DNA from: Nitrosomonas sp. JL21
GTDB taxonomy: Bacteria; Pseudomonadota; Gammaproteobacteria; Burkholderiales; Nitrosomonadaceae
Reading direction: 5' to 3'
Assembly: GCF_009833095.1 (NCBI RefSeq)
Contig: NZ_QRCB01000035.1
Span: forward strand, 1-64,000
Length of the DNA: 64,000 bases
Shown piece after piece: positions 8,713 through 17,500 of this stretch (position 1 is its first letter; each line of letters starts with the position of its first letter). A model generated the notes under the pieces. The model searched no databases and was not told where the DNA came from. It saw nothing but the letters and a program-made list of their open reading frames with translations. Position numbers and translations under genes: made by a program.

Positions 8713-9678
8713 ATGAGTGTGAGCGTGCTGCGCAATTATCCGCATTCCGAACCCAAATCCCTGCTGGCCGGCGGCCTGGCTATTTTGGTGCACCTGATCT
8801 TTATTGCGCTATTGATGTTTGGGCTGAACTGGAAGGATCATCCGCCAGAAGGCATGATCGTGGATATCTGGACGGAATTGCCGAAGCCTATTGTCCAGGA
8901 GCCCGTGAAAACGCAACCGCCTCCGAAACAACCCAAGCCTGTGCAGGAGGCCAAACCCAAACCCGAGCCGCCCAAGCCGGAACCCGCCAAGCCCGAGGCG
9001 GCAAAAGCGGTGACGCCGCCAGTCAAGAAACCCGACATCGCGCTCAAGGAGAAGCCTGAGCCCGTCAAGAAAGAAACCAAGCCCGACCTGGAAGAACAAA
9101 AGAAAAAGGAACAAGAAAAGCTCAAAGAACAGGAGCGAGTCAAGGAACTGGAGAAACAGAAAGAGCTTGAGAAAAAAAAGGAGCTCGAAAAGCAGAAAGA
9201 ACTTGAGAAACAAAAAGAACTCGAGAAGCAAAAGGAAATAGAGAAGCAAAAAGAACTGGAAAAACAAAAGGAACTGCAAAAACAGAAGGAAAAAGAACAA
9301 GCCGCGCAACGGCAGCGTGAACAAGAAGCCAAAGCGCGTAAGGAGGCCGAAGCGCAACGTGCGGCGCAGCAGGCTGCCGCCAGGAATCAGATCACCAGCG
9401 AGATTGGCAAATACAAGGCACTGATTCTTGCCAAGATACGCAGCCGGATCGTGATGCCTCCGGATTTACCGGGGAATCCGGTTGCGGAATTCAGCGTGAC
9501 CTTGCTGCCCGGCGGCGATATTCTGGATGCCAGGTTAAGCAGGAGCAGCGGTCATGCCGCGTTTGACAGCGCGGTCGAGCGAGCGATCTTTTTGTCGAAA
9601 CCGCTGCCGTTGCCGCCCGATCCTTCATTATTCAATGAGTTTCGCAATTTGAATATTAAAGTGCATTATCTTGAATGA
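8713..9678 (+). CDS. tolA: Tol-Pal system bridging protein TolA
   Basis: A 321-residue protein with the three TolA parts: an N-terminal membrane anchor (about residues 17-40), a long lysine/glutamate-rich central region, and a C-terminal TonB-like domain (about residues 225-321). The middle begins proline-rich (residues 60-110) and then becomes a coiled coil built of near-identical units such as KELEKQ (about residues 115-215), encoded by purine-rich DNA. TolA spans the periplasm and links the TolQR motor to TolB and Pal. The repeated units could vary in number between strains. Confidence 0.93.
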   Translation: MSVSVLRNYPHSEPKSLLAGGLAILVHLIFIALLMFGLNWKDHPPEGMIVDIWTELPKPIVQEPVKTQPPPKQPKPVQEAKPKPEPPKPEPAKPEAAKAVTPPVKKPDIALKEKPEPVKKETKPDLEEQKKKEQEKLKEQERVKELEKQKELEKKKELEKQKELEKQKELEKQKEIEKQKELEKQKELQKQKEKEQAAQRQREQEAKARKEAEAQRAAQQAAARNQITSEIGKYKALILAKIRSRIVMPPDLPGNPVAEFSVTLLPGGDILDARLSRSSGHAAFDSAVERAIFLSKPLPLPPDPSLFNEFRNLNIKVHYLE

Positions 9679-9723
9679 TTGCTATAATCAACGAAATCTT
9701 TTGTCATCCCTCATCCTATCGTC

Positions 9724-11025
9724 ATGTTCATTCATTGGTTCACACATACCCGTACTGCACTGATCGTGATGCTGCTGTGCATCAGCACCTCATTGCAGGC
9801 TCAACTAAATATTGAAATTTTCGGTGGCGGTGCATCGCGCATCCCGATCGCGATCGTTCCCTTTGCTGAGGAAGGCAAGCTGCAACCCGCAATCACGCCG
9901 ATCATCAGTGCCGACCTGCAGCGCACCGGCTTGTTCAAGTTGGTCGATCCGGCCGGTCTGTCGCCGCATGAACCGGCCGAAGTCGCCTATGCCGATTGGG
10001 CCAATCGTGGCGCTAATGCCTTAGTGATTGGCCGGGCCATTTCGGTATCGGGCGATCATGTCGAACTCCAGTTCCGGCTCATGGATGTGGCTAAGCGCTC
10101 CCAGTTGACCGGATTGGCGATAACGGTACCGCGGACGCAATTACGCGCCGCGGCGCATCGGATTGCCGATACAATCTATGAAGCCCTCACTGGCGATGTC
10201 GGGGTGTTCAGTACGCGGATTGCGTACGTGCTGAAGCGCGGCAACAAATATGCGCTTCAAGTCGCGGATGCCGATGGCTATAACGCGCAATCGATCATCG
10301 AATATTCCGAGCCGATCATTTCTCCGGCCTGGTCGCCGGATGGCAATCAACTGGCCTATGTGTCGTTCGAGAACAAAAAACCGGTGGTATATGTGCAGAC
10401 CTTGGCGAGCCGAGAGCGCAAAGCGGTGGCTAGCTTCAAGGGCAGCAACAGTGCGCCGGCGTGGTCGCCGGATGGCAGGAAACTGGCGGTGGTGCTGAGC
10501 AACCAAGGTGGATCTCAGATTTTCCTGGTCAATGTCGACGGCAGCGGCCTGCAACGATTGAGCAGAAGTTCCGGCATCGATACCGAACCTAATTTTTCTC
10601 CCGACGGTCGCTCGATTATTTTTACGTCCGACCGTGGCGGTAGTCCGCAAATTTATCGTATGTCGGTCACCAGTGGAGAAAACAGCAATGCCGAGCGCCT
10701 GACGTTCGAAGGCGGCTACAATGTCAGCCCGGATTTCAGCCAGGATGGCAAGAGTTTTACGTTCATACACCGCAATAGCAATAATCAGTTCAACGTGGCT
10801 GTTCAGGACATTGGTTCCCGTCAGGTGCAAATACTGACAAATTCCAAATTCGACGAATCCCCCAGCTTTGCCCCGAATGGCAAGATGATCTTATATGCAA
10901 CGGAAATTGACGGCCATGGTATATTATCCGCCGTGTCCCGCGATGGTCAGACACGGCAGCATCTCACAGTTCAATCGGGCGATATTCGAGAGCCGGCATG
11001 GGGTCCCCTACCGAAATGGAAGTAA
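9724..11025 (+). CDS. tolB: Tol-Pal system beta-propeller protein TolB
   Basis: A 433-residue periplasmic protein with a signal peptide ending near LQAQ, an N-terminal alpha/beta domain (IPIAIVPF) and a C-terminal six-bladed propeller. The blades show the repeated text SPAWSPDGNQLAYVS, APAWSPDGRKLAVVL and EPNFSPDGRSIIFTSDR, typical of TolB/WD40-like repeats. TolB binds Pal and the TolA C-terminal domain and helps relocate Pal at division sites. Spacing to pal is 26 bp, within the operon. Confidence 0.96.
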   Translation: MFIHWFTHTRTALIVMLLCISTSLQAQLNIEIFGGGASRIPIAIVPFAEEGKLQPAITPIISADLQRTGLFKLVDPAGLSPHEPAEVAYADWANRGANALVIGRAISVSGDHVELQFRLMDVAKRSQLTGLAITVPRTQLRAAAHRIADTIYEALTGDVGVFSTRIAYVLKRGNKYALQVADADGYNAQSIIEYSEPIISPAWSPDGNQLAYVSFENKKPVVYVQTLASRERKAVASFKGSNSAPAWSPDGRKLAVVLSNQGGSQIFLVNVDGSGLQRLSRSSGIDTEPNFSPDGRSIIFTSDRGGSPQIYRMSVTSGENSNAERLTFEGGYNVSPDFSQDGKSFTFIHRNSNNQFNVAVQDIGSRQVQILTNSKFDESPSFAPNGKMILYATEIDGHGILSAVSRDGQTRQHLTVQSGDIREPAWGPLPKWK

Positions 11026-11051
11026 GGTTTTATCACAAAAGGAGCGCGTAA

Positions 11052-11573
11052 ATGAGGAAATTGTTGGGTATTTCATTGATCATTCTGTTATCAGCTTGCG
11101 CCAGTCAAACCACGCAACCGGATGTTGAGGATCTCAATGCGGGTGGTGTGGGGAGCGGTGTAGGAGGAAGCGATTTGATGGGCTCCGATTCTGGCCGGCC
11201 AAGCTACTTCAAGCAACTTCAGGATCCTAACAGCATTCTGTCGCAACGCAGCGTCTATTATGACTACGATAGCTATACCGTAAAAAGCGAATACCGTGAG
11301 CTCGTCCTGTCGCATGCCCGCTTTCTGCGTGACAATGCCGGTGCGAGCGTCATTTTGCAAGGAAACACCGACGACCGCGGCAGCCGCGAATACAATCTCG
11401 CATTGGGGCAACGCCGTGCGGACAGCGTCAGAAACATGATGACGCTGGCAGGTGCACGTGATGAGCAAATCGAATCGGTCAGCCTCGGAGAAGAAAAACC
11501 GCGGGCTTTGGGCAATGGAGAATCGGTCTGGAGCCAGAATCGCCGTACGGACATCCTTTATCGAGGTGAATGA
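11052..11573 (+). CDS. pal: Peptidoglycan-associated lipoprotein Pal
   Basis: A 173-residue outer-membrane lipoprotein with lipobox LSAC and a C-terminal OmpA-like domain. The peptidoglycan-binding segments are SVYYDYDSY, LQGNTDDRGSREYNLALGQ and QNRRTDILY, including the Asp and Arg that bind diaminopimelate. Pal anchors the outer membrane to the wall and is the partner of TolB. The start is preceded by AAAAGGAG. The stop overlaps the next start (ATGA). Confidence 0.96.
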   Translation: MRKLLGISLIILLSACASQTTQPDVEDLNAGGVGSGVGGSDLMGSDSGRPSYFKQLQDPNSILSQRSVYYDYDSYTVKSEYRELVLSHARFLRDNAGASVILQGNTDDRGSREYNLALGQRRADSVRNMMTLAGARDEQIESVSLGEEKPRALGNGESVWSQNRRTDILYRGE

Positions 11574-12502
11574 GCATGTTGATACGCGCTTTATTGCTGC
11601 TGTTGGTGATGGTGAGTTCGAATGCGCAGGCAGCATTGTTTGGTGATGAGGAAGCACGCGAGCAAATCAGTGCGTTACGCAAACAGGTCAGCGAAATGGA
11701 AGCGCGTATCGCAAAGATGGAGCAAACACTGAATAGTCAGGCGCTGCTCGAACTCTACACGAAGGTGGAGACGCTCGGCGCCGAGCTTGGCCGATTGAAC
11801 GGCCAGATCGAGATGCTGAGCAATGATAATTCGTTGTTGCAGAAACGCCAGCGGGATTTCTATATCGACCTGGATAATCGCCTGCGCGACGTTGAGCCGG
11901 CTCATAAACGGGCGCCCGCGCCGCATATCAGCCCTAAAACTTCGCCGCAGAGCATGGCGCCTCCGGCTTCGCCTGCATCGGCGGACTCAATTGAATCCTC
12001 GCCGTCCGCGGCGGTTGCTGGCATGGCGGAGTCCCCTCCCGGGGAAACCGGCGATAAGCTTGCCCTGACTCAACCTTCGCCAGGGGAGTCAGCGCGTTTG
12101 TCAGCCAGCGAGCTGGTGCCCCCGAGTCCAGTGGAAAACAATGCGTATAAAGAGGCATTCAGTTTCTTCAAGAATGGCGATTATGCCAGCGCCATCGCGC
12201 AATTCGAAAGTTTCCTGGAAAACTATCCTCAGTCCAGCCTCGCACCGGGTGCAGCCTATTGGATTGGAAATGCGCGTTATGCCATGCGCGACTATCAATT
12301 GGCTATCGATGCGCAGAGAAAATTGATTAATAAATATCCGGACAGCTCAAAAACACCGGATGCCTTCCTGAATATGGCCAGCAGCCAGTCGGAGATGGGC
12401 GACAGCAAAGGCAGTAAACATACGCTGGAAGATTTGATCGCAAAATACCCTCAGAGTGACGCAGCGAAGAAAGCCAAGCAGCGACTCGCCAATTTCAAGT
12501 AA
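11570..12502 (+). CDS. cpoB: Cell division coordinator CpoB (YbgF)
   Basis: A 310-residue periplasmic protein with a signal peptide ending SNAQA, an N-terminal trimerising coiled coil (about residues 26-100), a proline/serine-rich linker (about 110-190) and three TPR-like repeats at the C-terminus (NAYKEAFSFFKNGDYASAI; PGAAYWIGNARYAM; TPDAFLNMASSQSEMGD). CpoB links the Tol machine with peptidoglycan synthesis during division. The ATG overlaps the pal stop; a second ATG two codons later is equally possible. Confidence 0.93.
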   Translation: MSMLIRALLLLLVMVSSNAQAALFGDEEAREQISALRKQVSEMEARIAKMEQTLNSQALLELYTKVETLGAELGRLNGQIEMLSNDNSLLQKRQRDFYIDLDNRLRDVEPAHKRAPAPHISPKTSPQSMAPPASPASADSIESSPSAAVAGMAESPPGETGDKLALTQPSPGESARLSASELVPPSPVENNAYKEAFSFFKNGDYASAIAQFESFLENYPQSSLAPGAAYWIGNARYAMRDYQLAIDAQRKLINKYPDSSKTPDAFLNMASSQSEMGDSKGSKHTLEDLIAKYPQSDAAKKAKQRLANFK

Positions 12503-12553
12503 TTGATCTCCCTGCAAATGGCGAGAGCTATTTGTTCACCATAACCCGCAACA

Positions 12554-13255
12554 ATGCCCCTAGATTCTGAAGTTCCTCCCATCATCAGCAGAAATCCAAT
12601 GCACGCGTTAGAGACAGTCACTTTACGCATCAGCGAGATATTCTTTTCCTTGCAGGGCGAAACCAGCCGGGTTGGCTTACCGACGGTGTTTGTGCGCTTG
12701 ACCGGCTGCCCGTTACGGTGTGGCTATTGCGATACGGCCTATGCGTTCACTGGAGGCCAACATAGCTCCGTGGCTGAAATTCTGCATCAAATTGCTTCCT
12801 ATCAAACCCGTTACGTTACCGTGACAGGTGGAGAGCCGTTGGCGCAAAAAAATTGCCTGACTCTACTCACGGCGTTATGCGATGCGGATTATTCCGTGTC
12901 TCTGGAAACCAGTGGGGCTCTGGATATCTCTCAGGTGGATGCGCGTGTGAGCAAAATCATGGATATCAAAACGCCGGGTTCGGGGGAAGCTGCCAAAAAC
13001 CATTGGGCTAATTTAGATTGGTTGAGGTCCGGTGATGAAATCAAGTTCGTCCTGTGCGATGAAGCTGATTATCAATGGGCTCGCGAACTCATTCTGGGCA
13101 AGCAATTGCAACGGCTATGCCCCATTCTGATGTCGCCGGTGCATGGTCTTTTAACGCCGGTCATGCTGGCAGAGTGGATATTGCGCGATCAATTGCCGGT
13201 CAGAATGCAAATTCAGATGCACAAGCTGCTCTGGGGCGAAGGGCCCGGGCATTGA
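12554..13255 (+). CDS. queE: 7-carboxy-7-deazaguanine synthase (radical SAM)
   Basis: QueE converts carboxytetrahydropterin to 7-carboxy-7-deazaguanine in the preQ0/queuosine pathway. The radical SAM cluster motif CPLRCGYC (CxxxCxxC, Cys52, 56 and 59) is intact, preceded by SEIFFSLQGE and GLPTVFVRLTG. VTVTGGEPLAQ is the SAM-binding GGE motif. The 233-residue length uses the first ATG; ATG 12599 would give 218 residues and may be the true start, since the first 15 residues do not look conserved. queC follows 31 bp downstream. Confidence 0.93.
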   Translation: MPLDSEVPPIISRNPMHALETVTLRISEIFFSLQGETSRVGLPTVFVRLTGCPLRCGYCDTAYAFTGGQHSSVAEILHQIASYQTRYVTVTGGEPLAQKNCLTLLTALCDADYSVSLETSGALDISQVDARVSKIMDIKTPGSGEAAKNHWANLDWLRSGDEIKFVLCDEADYQWARELILGKQLQRLCPILMSPVHGLLTPVMLAEWILRDQLPVRMQIQMHKLLWGEGPGH

Positions 13256-13286
13256 GCCGCTAATTCTTGATTGACAGGATGAGTCC

Positions 13287-13964
13287 ATGAATAAAGCCGT
13301 CGTTTTGGTATCGGGTGGTCTGGATTCCGCCACTGCCCTCGGCATTGCGCGCGAAAAGGGGTTTGAGTGTTATGCGTTGAGTGTCGATTACGGCCAGAGG
13401 CATCGCTCCGAACTCACCGCTGCACAGAACGTGGCTCGTTCCTTGAAGGCTCATGCGCATCAGATTGTCCCGCTCGACCTGACCGTATTCGGTGGTTCCG
13501 CATTGACCGATCAGGCGATTGCGGTGCCCCACGCCGGAGGTGAACGCGAAGAAACCATCCCGATGACCTATGTGCCTGCCCGAAATACCATTTTTCTGTC
13601 ATTGGCGTTAGCATGGGCGGAAACGCTGGATTGCCGGGATATTTTTGTGGGTGTGAATGCAGTGGATTATTCCGGGTATCCGGATTGTCGTCCTGAATAC
13701 ATCCAGGCGTTCGAGCACATGGCCAATCTCGCCACTAAAGCAGCGCTGGATGGAAAATTCCTGACCATACATGCGCCGCTGATGCATTTGAGCAAGAAAG
13801 AGATCATTCAAACCGGGATCAATCTCGAGATTGATTTCAGCGCGACAGTATCTTGCTATCAAGCCGACGTTCACGGGCGCGCATGCGGCTGCTGCGATTC
13901 CTGTGCCATCCGGCGTGAGGGATTTCTGGCGCTTGGTGTGGTCGACCCGACCCGCTATCGATAA
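13287..13964 (+). CDS. queC: 7-cyano-7-deazaguanine (preQ0) synthase
   Basis: This 225-residue ATP-dependent enzyme turns 7-carboxy-7-deazaguanine into preQ0. It has the PP-loop SGGLDS (residues 9-14), [12 protein letters not shown], and [15 protein letters not shown]. The C-terminal zinc site has four cysteines in [18 protein letters not shown]. With queE it forms a two-gene unit after the tol operon; the other queuosine genes (queD, folE, queF, tgt) are not in the window. Confidence 0.96.
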   Translation: MNKAVVLVSGGLDSATALGIAREKGFECYALSVDYGQRHRSELTAAQNVARSLKAHAHQIVPLDLTVFGGSALTDQAIAVPHAGGEREETIPMTYVPARNTIFLSLALAWAETLDCRDIFVGVNAVDYSGYPDCRPEYIQAFEHMANLATKAALDGKFLTIHAPLMHLSKKEIIQTGINLEIDFSATVSCYQADVHGRACGCCDSCAIRREGFLALGVVDPTRYR

Positions 13965-13977
13965 TTTTAATTACGCA

Positions 13978-14012
13978 CTGGCTACTGGATATTGCCGTAG
14001 CCAGGCTCTTGC
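13978..14012 (+). terminator. Possible terminator hairpin after queC
   Basis: Perfect 8-bp inverted repeat CTGGCTAC (13978-13985) and GTAGCCAG (13997-14004), 11-nt loop, 14 bp after the queC stop. The following sequence (GCTCTTGCACTTTT) has a poor T tract, so it may be a weak or Rho-assisted terminator. Confidence 0.5.
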
Positions 14013-14578
14013 ACTTTTCATCCGCTTGCCGGTATATCGGGCAAGGTTCTGAAAAAGTTATTGGCGACACGCCCAGAAATAATACATCATCGCTCAAAAG
14101 GGCGACTTATGGATACTCAGTGAGTATTCTAAGCCTGATCCGACTCAGTACATTCCAGAACTAGTCACTTTCCCAGAACTTTCCTAAGAAAACTCTGATT
14201 GATTGGTTGCGCAAGCGAAACGCTCCGTGCGTGATCTTTATTATTGTGTTGAGTCATCTCGGTGGCTGCGCCCCATACGCCTCACGCTTCCTCGCGTTCA
14301 TCGAATGAATCAGCATTTTTCTAAGTAATGACTTAGAGATTTCTCCTGAATGCCTTTACAGCCTAATCAGATTAATCCTACTTACTCGACCTTGTTGCTG
14401 GCCGTACTATTAAACCGGGTTAAGAATATGGAAATAATAGACCCTGAATGTAGCATCGAAAGAAAATAATAAAAAGTTTGTCGCACACCAATAAAAAGAA
14501 CTGTGGCGCTGGATTCAAGTGGCCCAGTCAAACAGTCTCCTAAATTTATATATAAAAAAAATTACGGAGGTAAATAAA
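14005..14578. other. Intergenic region before the haem peroxidase gene
   Basis: About 570 bp without a convincing gene on either strand. It contains a 15-bp hyphenated palindrome ATACTCAGTGAGTAT (14113-14127) and becomes AT-rich towards the peroxidase start. No clear sigma-70 promoter could be singled out. Confidence 0.6.
14113..14127. promoter_or_regulatory. 15-bp palindrome upstream of the peroxidase gene
   Basis: ATACTCA-G-TGAGTAT is a perfect 7-bp inverted repeat around one base, about 450 bp upstream of the peroxidase start. It could be an operator for a dimeric regulator. The distance is large and no family was recognised. Confidence 0.3.
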
Positions 14579-17500
14579 ATGGCTAATTTCAGTAGAACCG
14601 ATCTTGATTTCATCATTCAACAAGCAATCATTTCCGAGGCCGATTCAGCAGCTCAGGTTGGCGGTAATTTCAATGCATTGCCGGGATTGATAGGCAGCCC
14701 GCTATTGCCCGATGGCCTGCGCAATGTTGATGGAACCTACAATAATCTGCGGCCGGGCAGGTCAACATATGGCGCAGCGGATCAGGTATTTCCGCGTTTG
14801 CTGCCAGCGGATTTAAACGCGGCTGAGCCGGTGGCATTTGATGTGGATGGGCCGGGAGGACAAGCGGTGGGTAATCCGACTTCCTACGCGCAAAACAACG
14901 GCGCGGTATTCGATTCGCAGCCCCGCCTTGTCAGTAATCTGATTGTCGATCAGACCGATGATAATCCTGCAGCCGTTGCCGCTGCGGCAAATACCGATGG
15001 ATCAGTGGCAAATATCGATGGCAAGGGTACGTTCTTCATTCCCAATGTGACGCCGGATGTCGGTTTGTCGGCACCATACAATGCGTGGTTTACTTTCTTC
15101 GGACAGTTTTTTGACCACGGTCTGGATCTCGTCAACAAAGGCGGCAGCGGCACAGTGTTCGTACCCTTGAAGCCGGACGATCCGTTGATCACAGAAGGTC
15201 CGGACGGTATTCCGAACACTGGCGATGAAGTGCAGCCGCAAAATGCGTTTATGCCGTTGTCGCGGGCAAGCAATTTACCAGGGGCCAATGGAATCCGCGG
15301 GGATGGCGATGATGTCCATAACCACATCAATCAAACGACGCCGTTTGTCGATCAGAACCAGACCTATACCTCGCATCCATCGCATCAGGTTTTTCTGCGC
15401 GAATATGCGTTCAATGGCGCGAACGATCCGGTGTCGACCGGTAAGTTGCTGGATGGCGCCGCTGCATTAGGCGGATTGGCGACGTGGGCCGATATCAAAT
15501 TACAAGCGCGGAATTTGCTGGGCATCAATCTGACCGATGTCGATTTGACCAATCTGCCGAAAATTAAAACCGATACGTATGGCAAATTCATTCCCGGCCC
15601 GAACGGTTTTCCGCAACTGATGCTGAACGGCGGTGGATTACTGGAAGGCAATCCTGCTGTGCCGGTGACGATTCCGGCCAATGTGGTTCGCACCGGTCAT
15701 GCCTTTCTGGATGACATCGCTCATACCGCTGCGCCACGCGACTTGAATGGTGCGATGAAACCGGCGGATACCGATAATGCACTGGGGCTTTCAGAATCGA
15801 ATGCCTATGATAATGAATTGCTCGACCGGCATTTCATCACCGGTGATGGCCGCGGCAATGAAAATATCGGCCTCACGACTGTACATACGGTTTTTCATGC
15901 CGAGCACAACCGCAAGGTCGATGAAATCAAGGATTTGGTTCTTGCCAGCAATGATCCTGCATTCATTGCGCAATGGCAATTGCCGGGCGGTGCATGGAAC
16001 GGCGAGCGCTTGTTCCAAGGCGCGCGCTTTGCGACCGAAATGCAGTATCAGCATCTGGTATTCGAAGAATTTGCGCGCAAGGTGCAGCCCAACGTCGACA
16101 TCTTTATCGGCTACAACAGCACGATCGATCCCGCCATCATGGCCGAGTTCGCTCATGTGGTTTATCGCTTTGGTCATTCAATGCTGAACGAGACCGTGGC
16201 TCGAACGGATATTGGGCCGGGAGGATTGCTTGATCCCAACAATATTGACCTGACCGATGCCTTCCTGAATCCGGTGTCCTACGGTGCCGGTTACACCAAT
16301 AACCTCGAAGCGGCCGCTTCCGTAGTGCGGGGTACGACTAAACAGGTTGGCAACGAAATTGACGAATTCGTGACCGAAGCTTTGCGTAATAATCTGCTCG
16401 GATTGCCTCTCGATTTGCCGGCGATCAACATGACGCGCGCACGTGATACCGGTATTCCGTCGTTGAATGAAGCGCGCCGCATGTTCTGGGAAGATACCGG
16501 CCAGAACCCTACGTTGCAGCCGTATGAGAGCTGGGCGGAATTCGGCCTGAACATCCGCCACCCTGAATCGCTGACCAATTTCATCGCGGCATATGGCACC
16601 CATCCCAGCATCACCAGCCAATCGACATTGGATGGTAAGCGGGCTGCGGCGCAGGCGCTCATAAATCAGGAGCGCGTTGATGATAACAGCAATGGCGCCG
16701 TCGATTTCATCAATAGTACCGGTGGCGTTACCGCTCAATCCTCGGGTTTGAATACCGTTGATTTCTGGGTAGGCGGACTGGCTGAGAAGCAATCTCCTTT
16801 CGGCGGATTGCTGGGTCCGACCTTCAACTTTGTATTCGAAACGCAACTTGAAAATCTGCAGGACGGCGACCGCTTTTATTATCTGGCGCGTAACGCCGGG
16901 CTGGATTTTCTCACCCAACTGGAAGAAAACACCTTTGCTGAGCTGATCATGCGCAATCTGCCGGGCGTGAAGCATCTGCCCGCAGATGTCTTCACGACGC
17001 CGGCGTTTACGTTTGAAGTCGCTAACCTGGGCGCAAGCGGACCGATCGTGGACGATCCCGATACGCTGAATGTGAATGAAGCGACATTGCTGAATCATCT
17101 GGGGCAACGCGCGCTGGTTCGCGACACCACACTCGGCCCGAATACCATCCGTTATACCGGCGATCAACATGTGGTCATGGGGGGCAATGACCTCGGTAAT
17201 AATTTCCGTGCCAGCGAAGGCGACGATACGCTGTGGGGCGACGGTGGCGATGATCGCTTGGAAGGCGGCGCCGGCAACGATTCGATCAATGGCGGCGACG
17301 GTAATGACCGCATTACCGATTCGTTCGGCGACGACAATATCAAAGCTGGTGCGGGGCATGACGTCGTCAACGGCGGCCCCGGCATCAATCTGATTCTTGG
17401 CGGCGAAGGCAATGATTTTATCGTAACCGGCCAGGATATCTCGGAGGTGTTTGCAGGCCCGGGCAATGATTTCATTTTCGGCAATACCCCGAACGAAGTC

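Noticed and set aside
8809-9357. Minus-strand frame rich in Phe and Leu
   Set aside because: It is the complement of the Lys/Glu coiled-coil of tolA and looks membrane-like only for that reason.
14519-14578. Upstream GTG start for the peroxidase
   Set aside because: No ribosome binding site; ATG 14579 has GGAGG at ideal distance.
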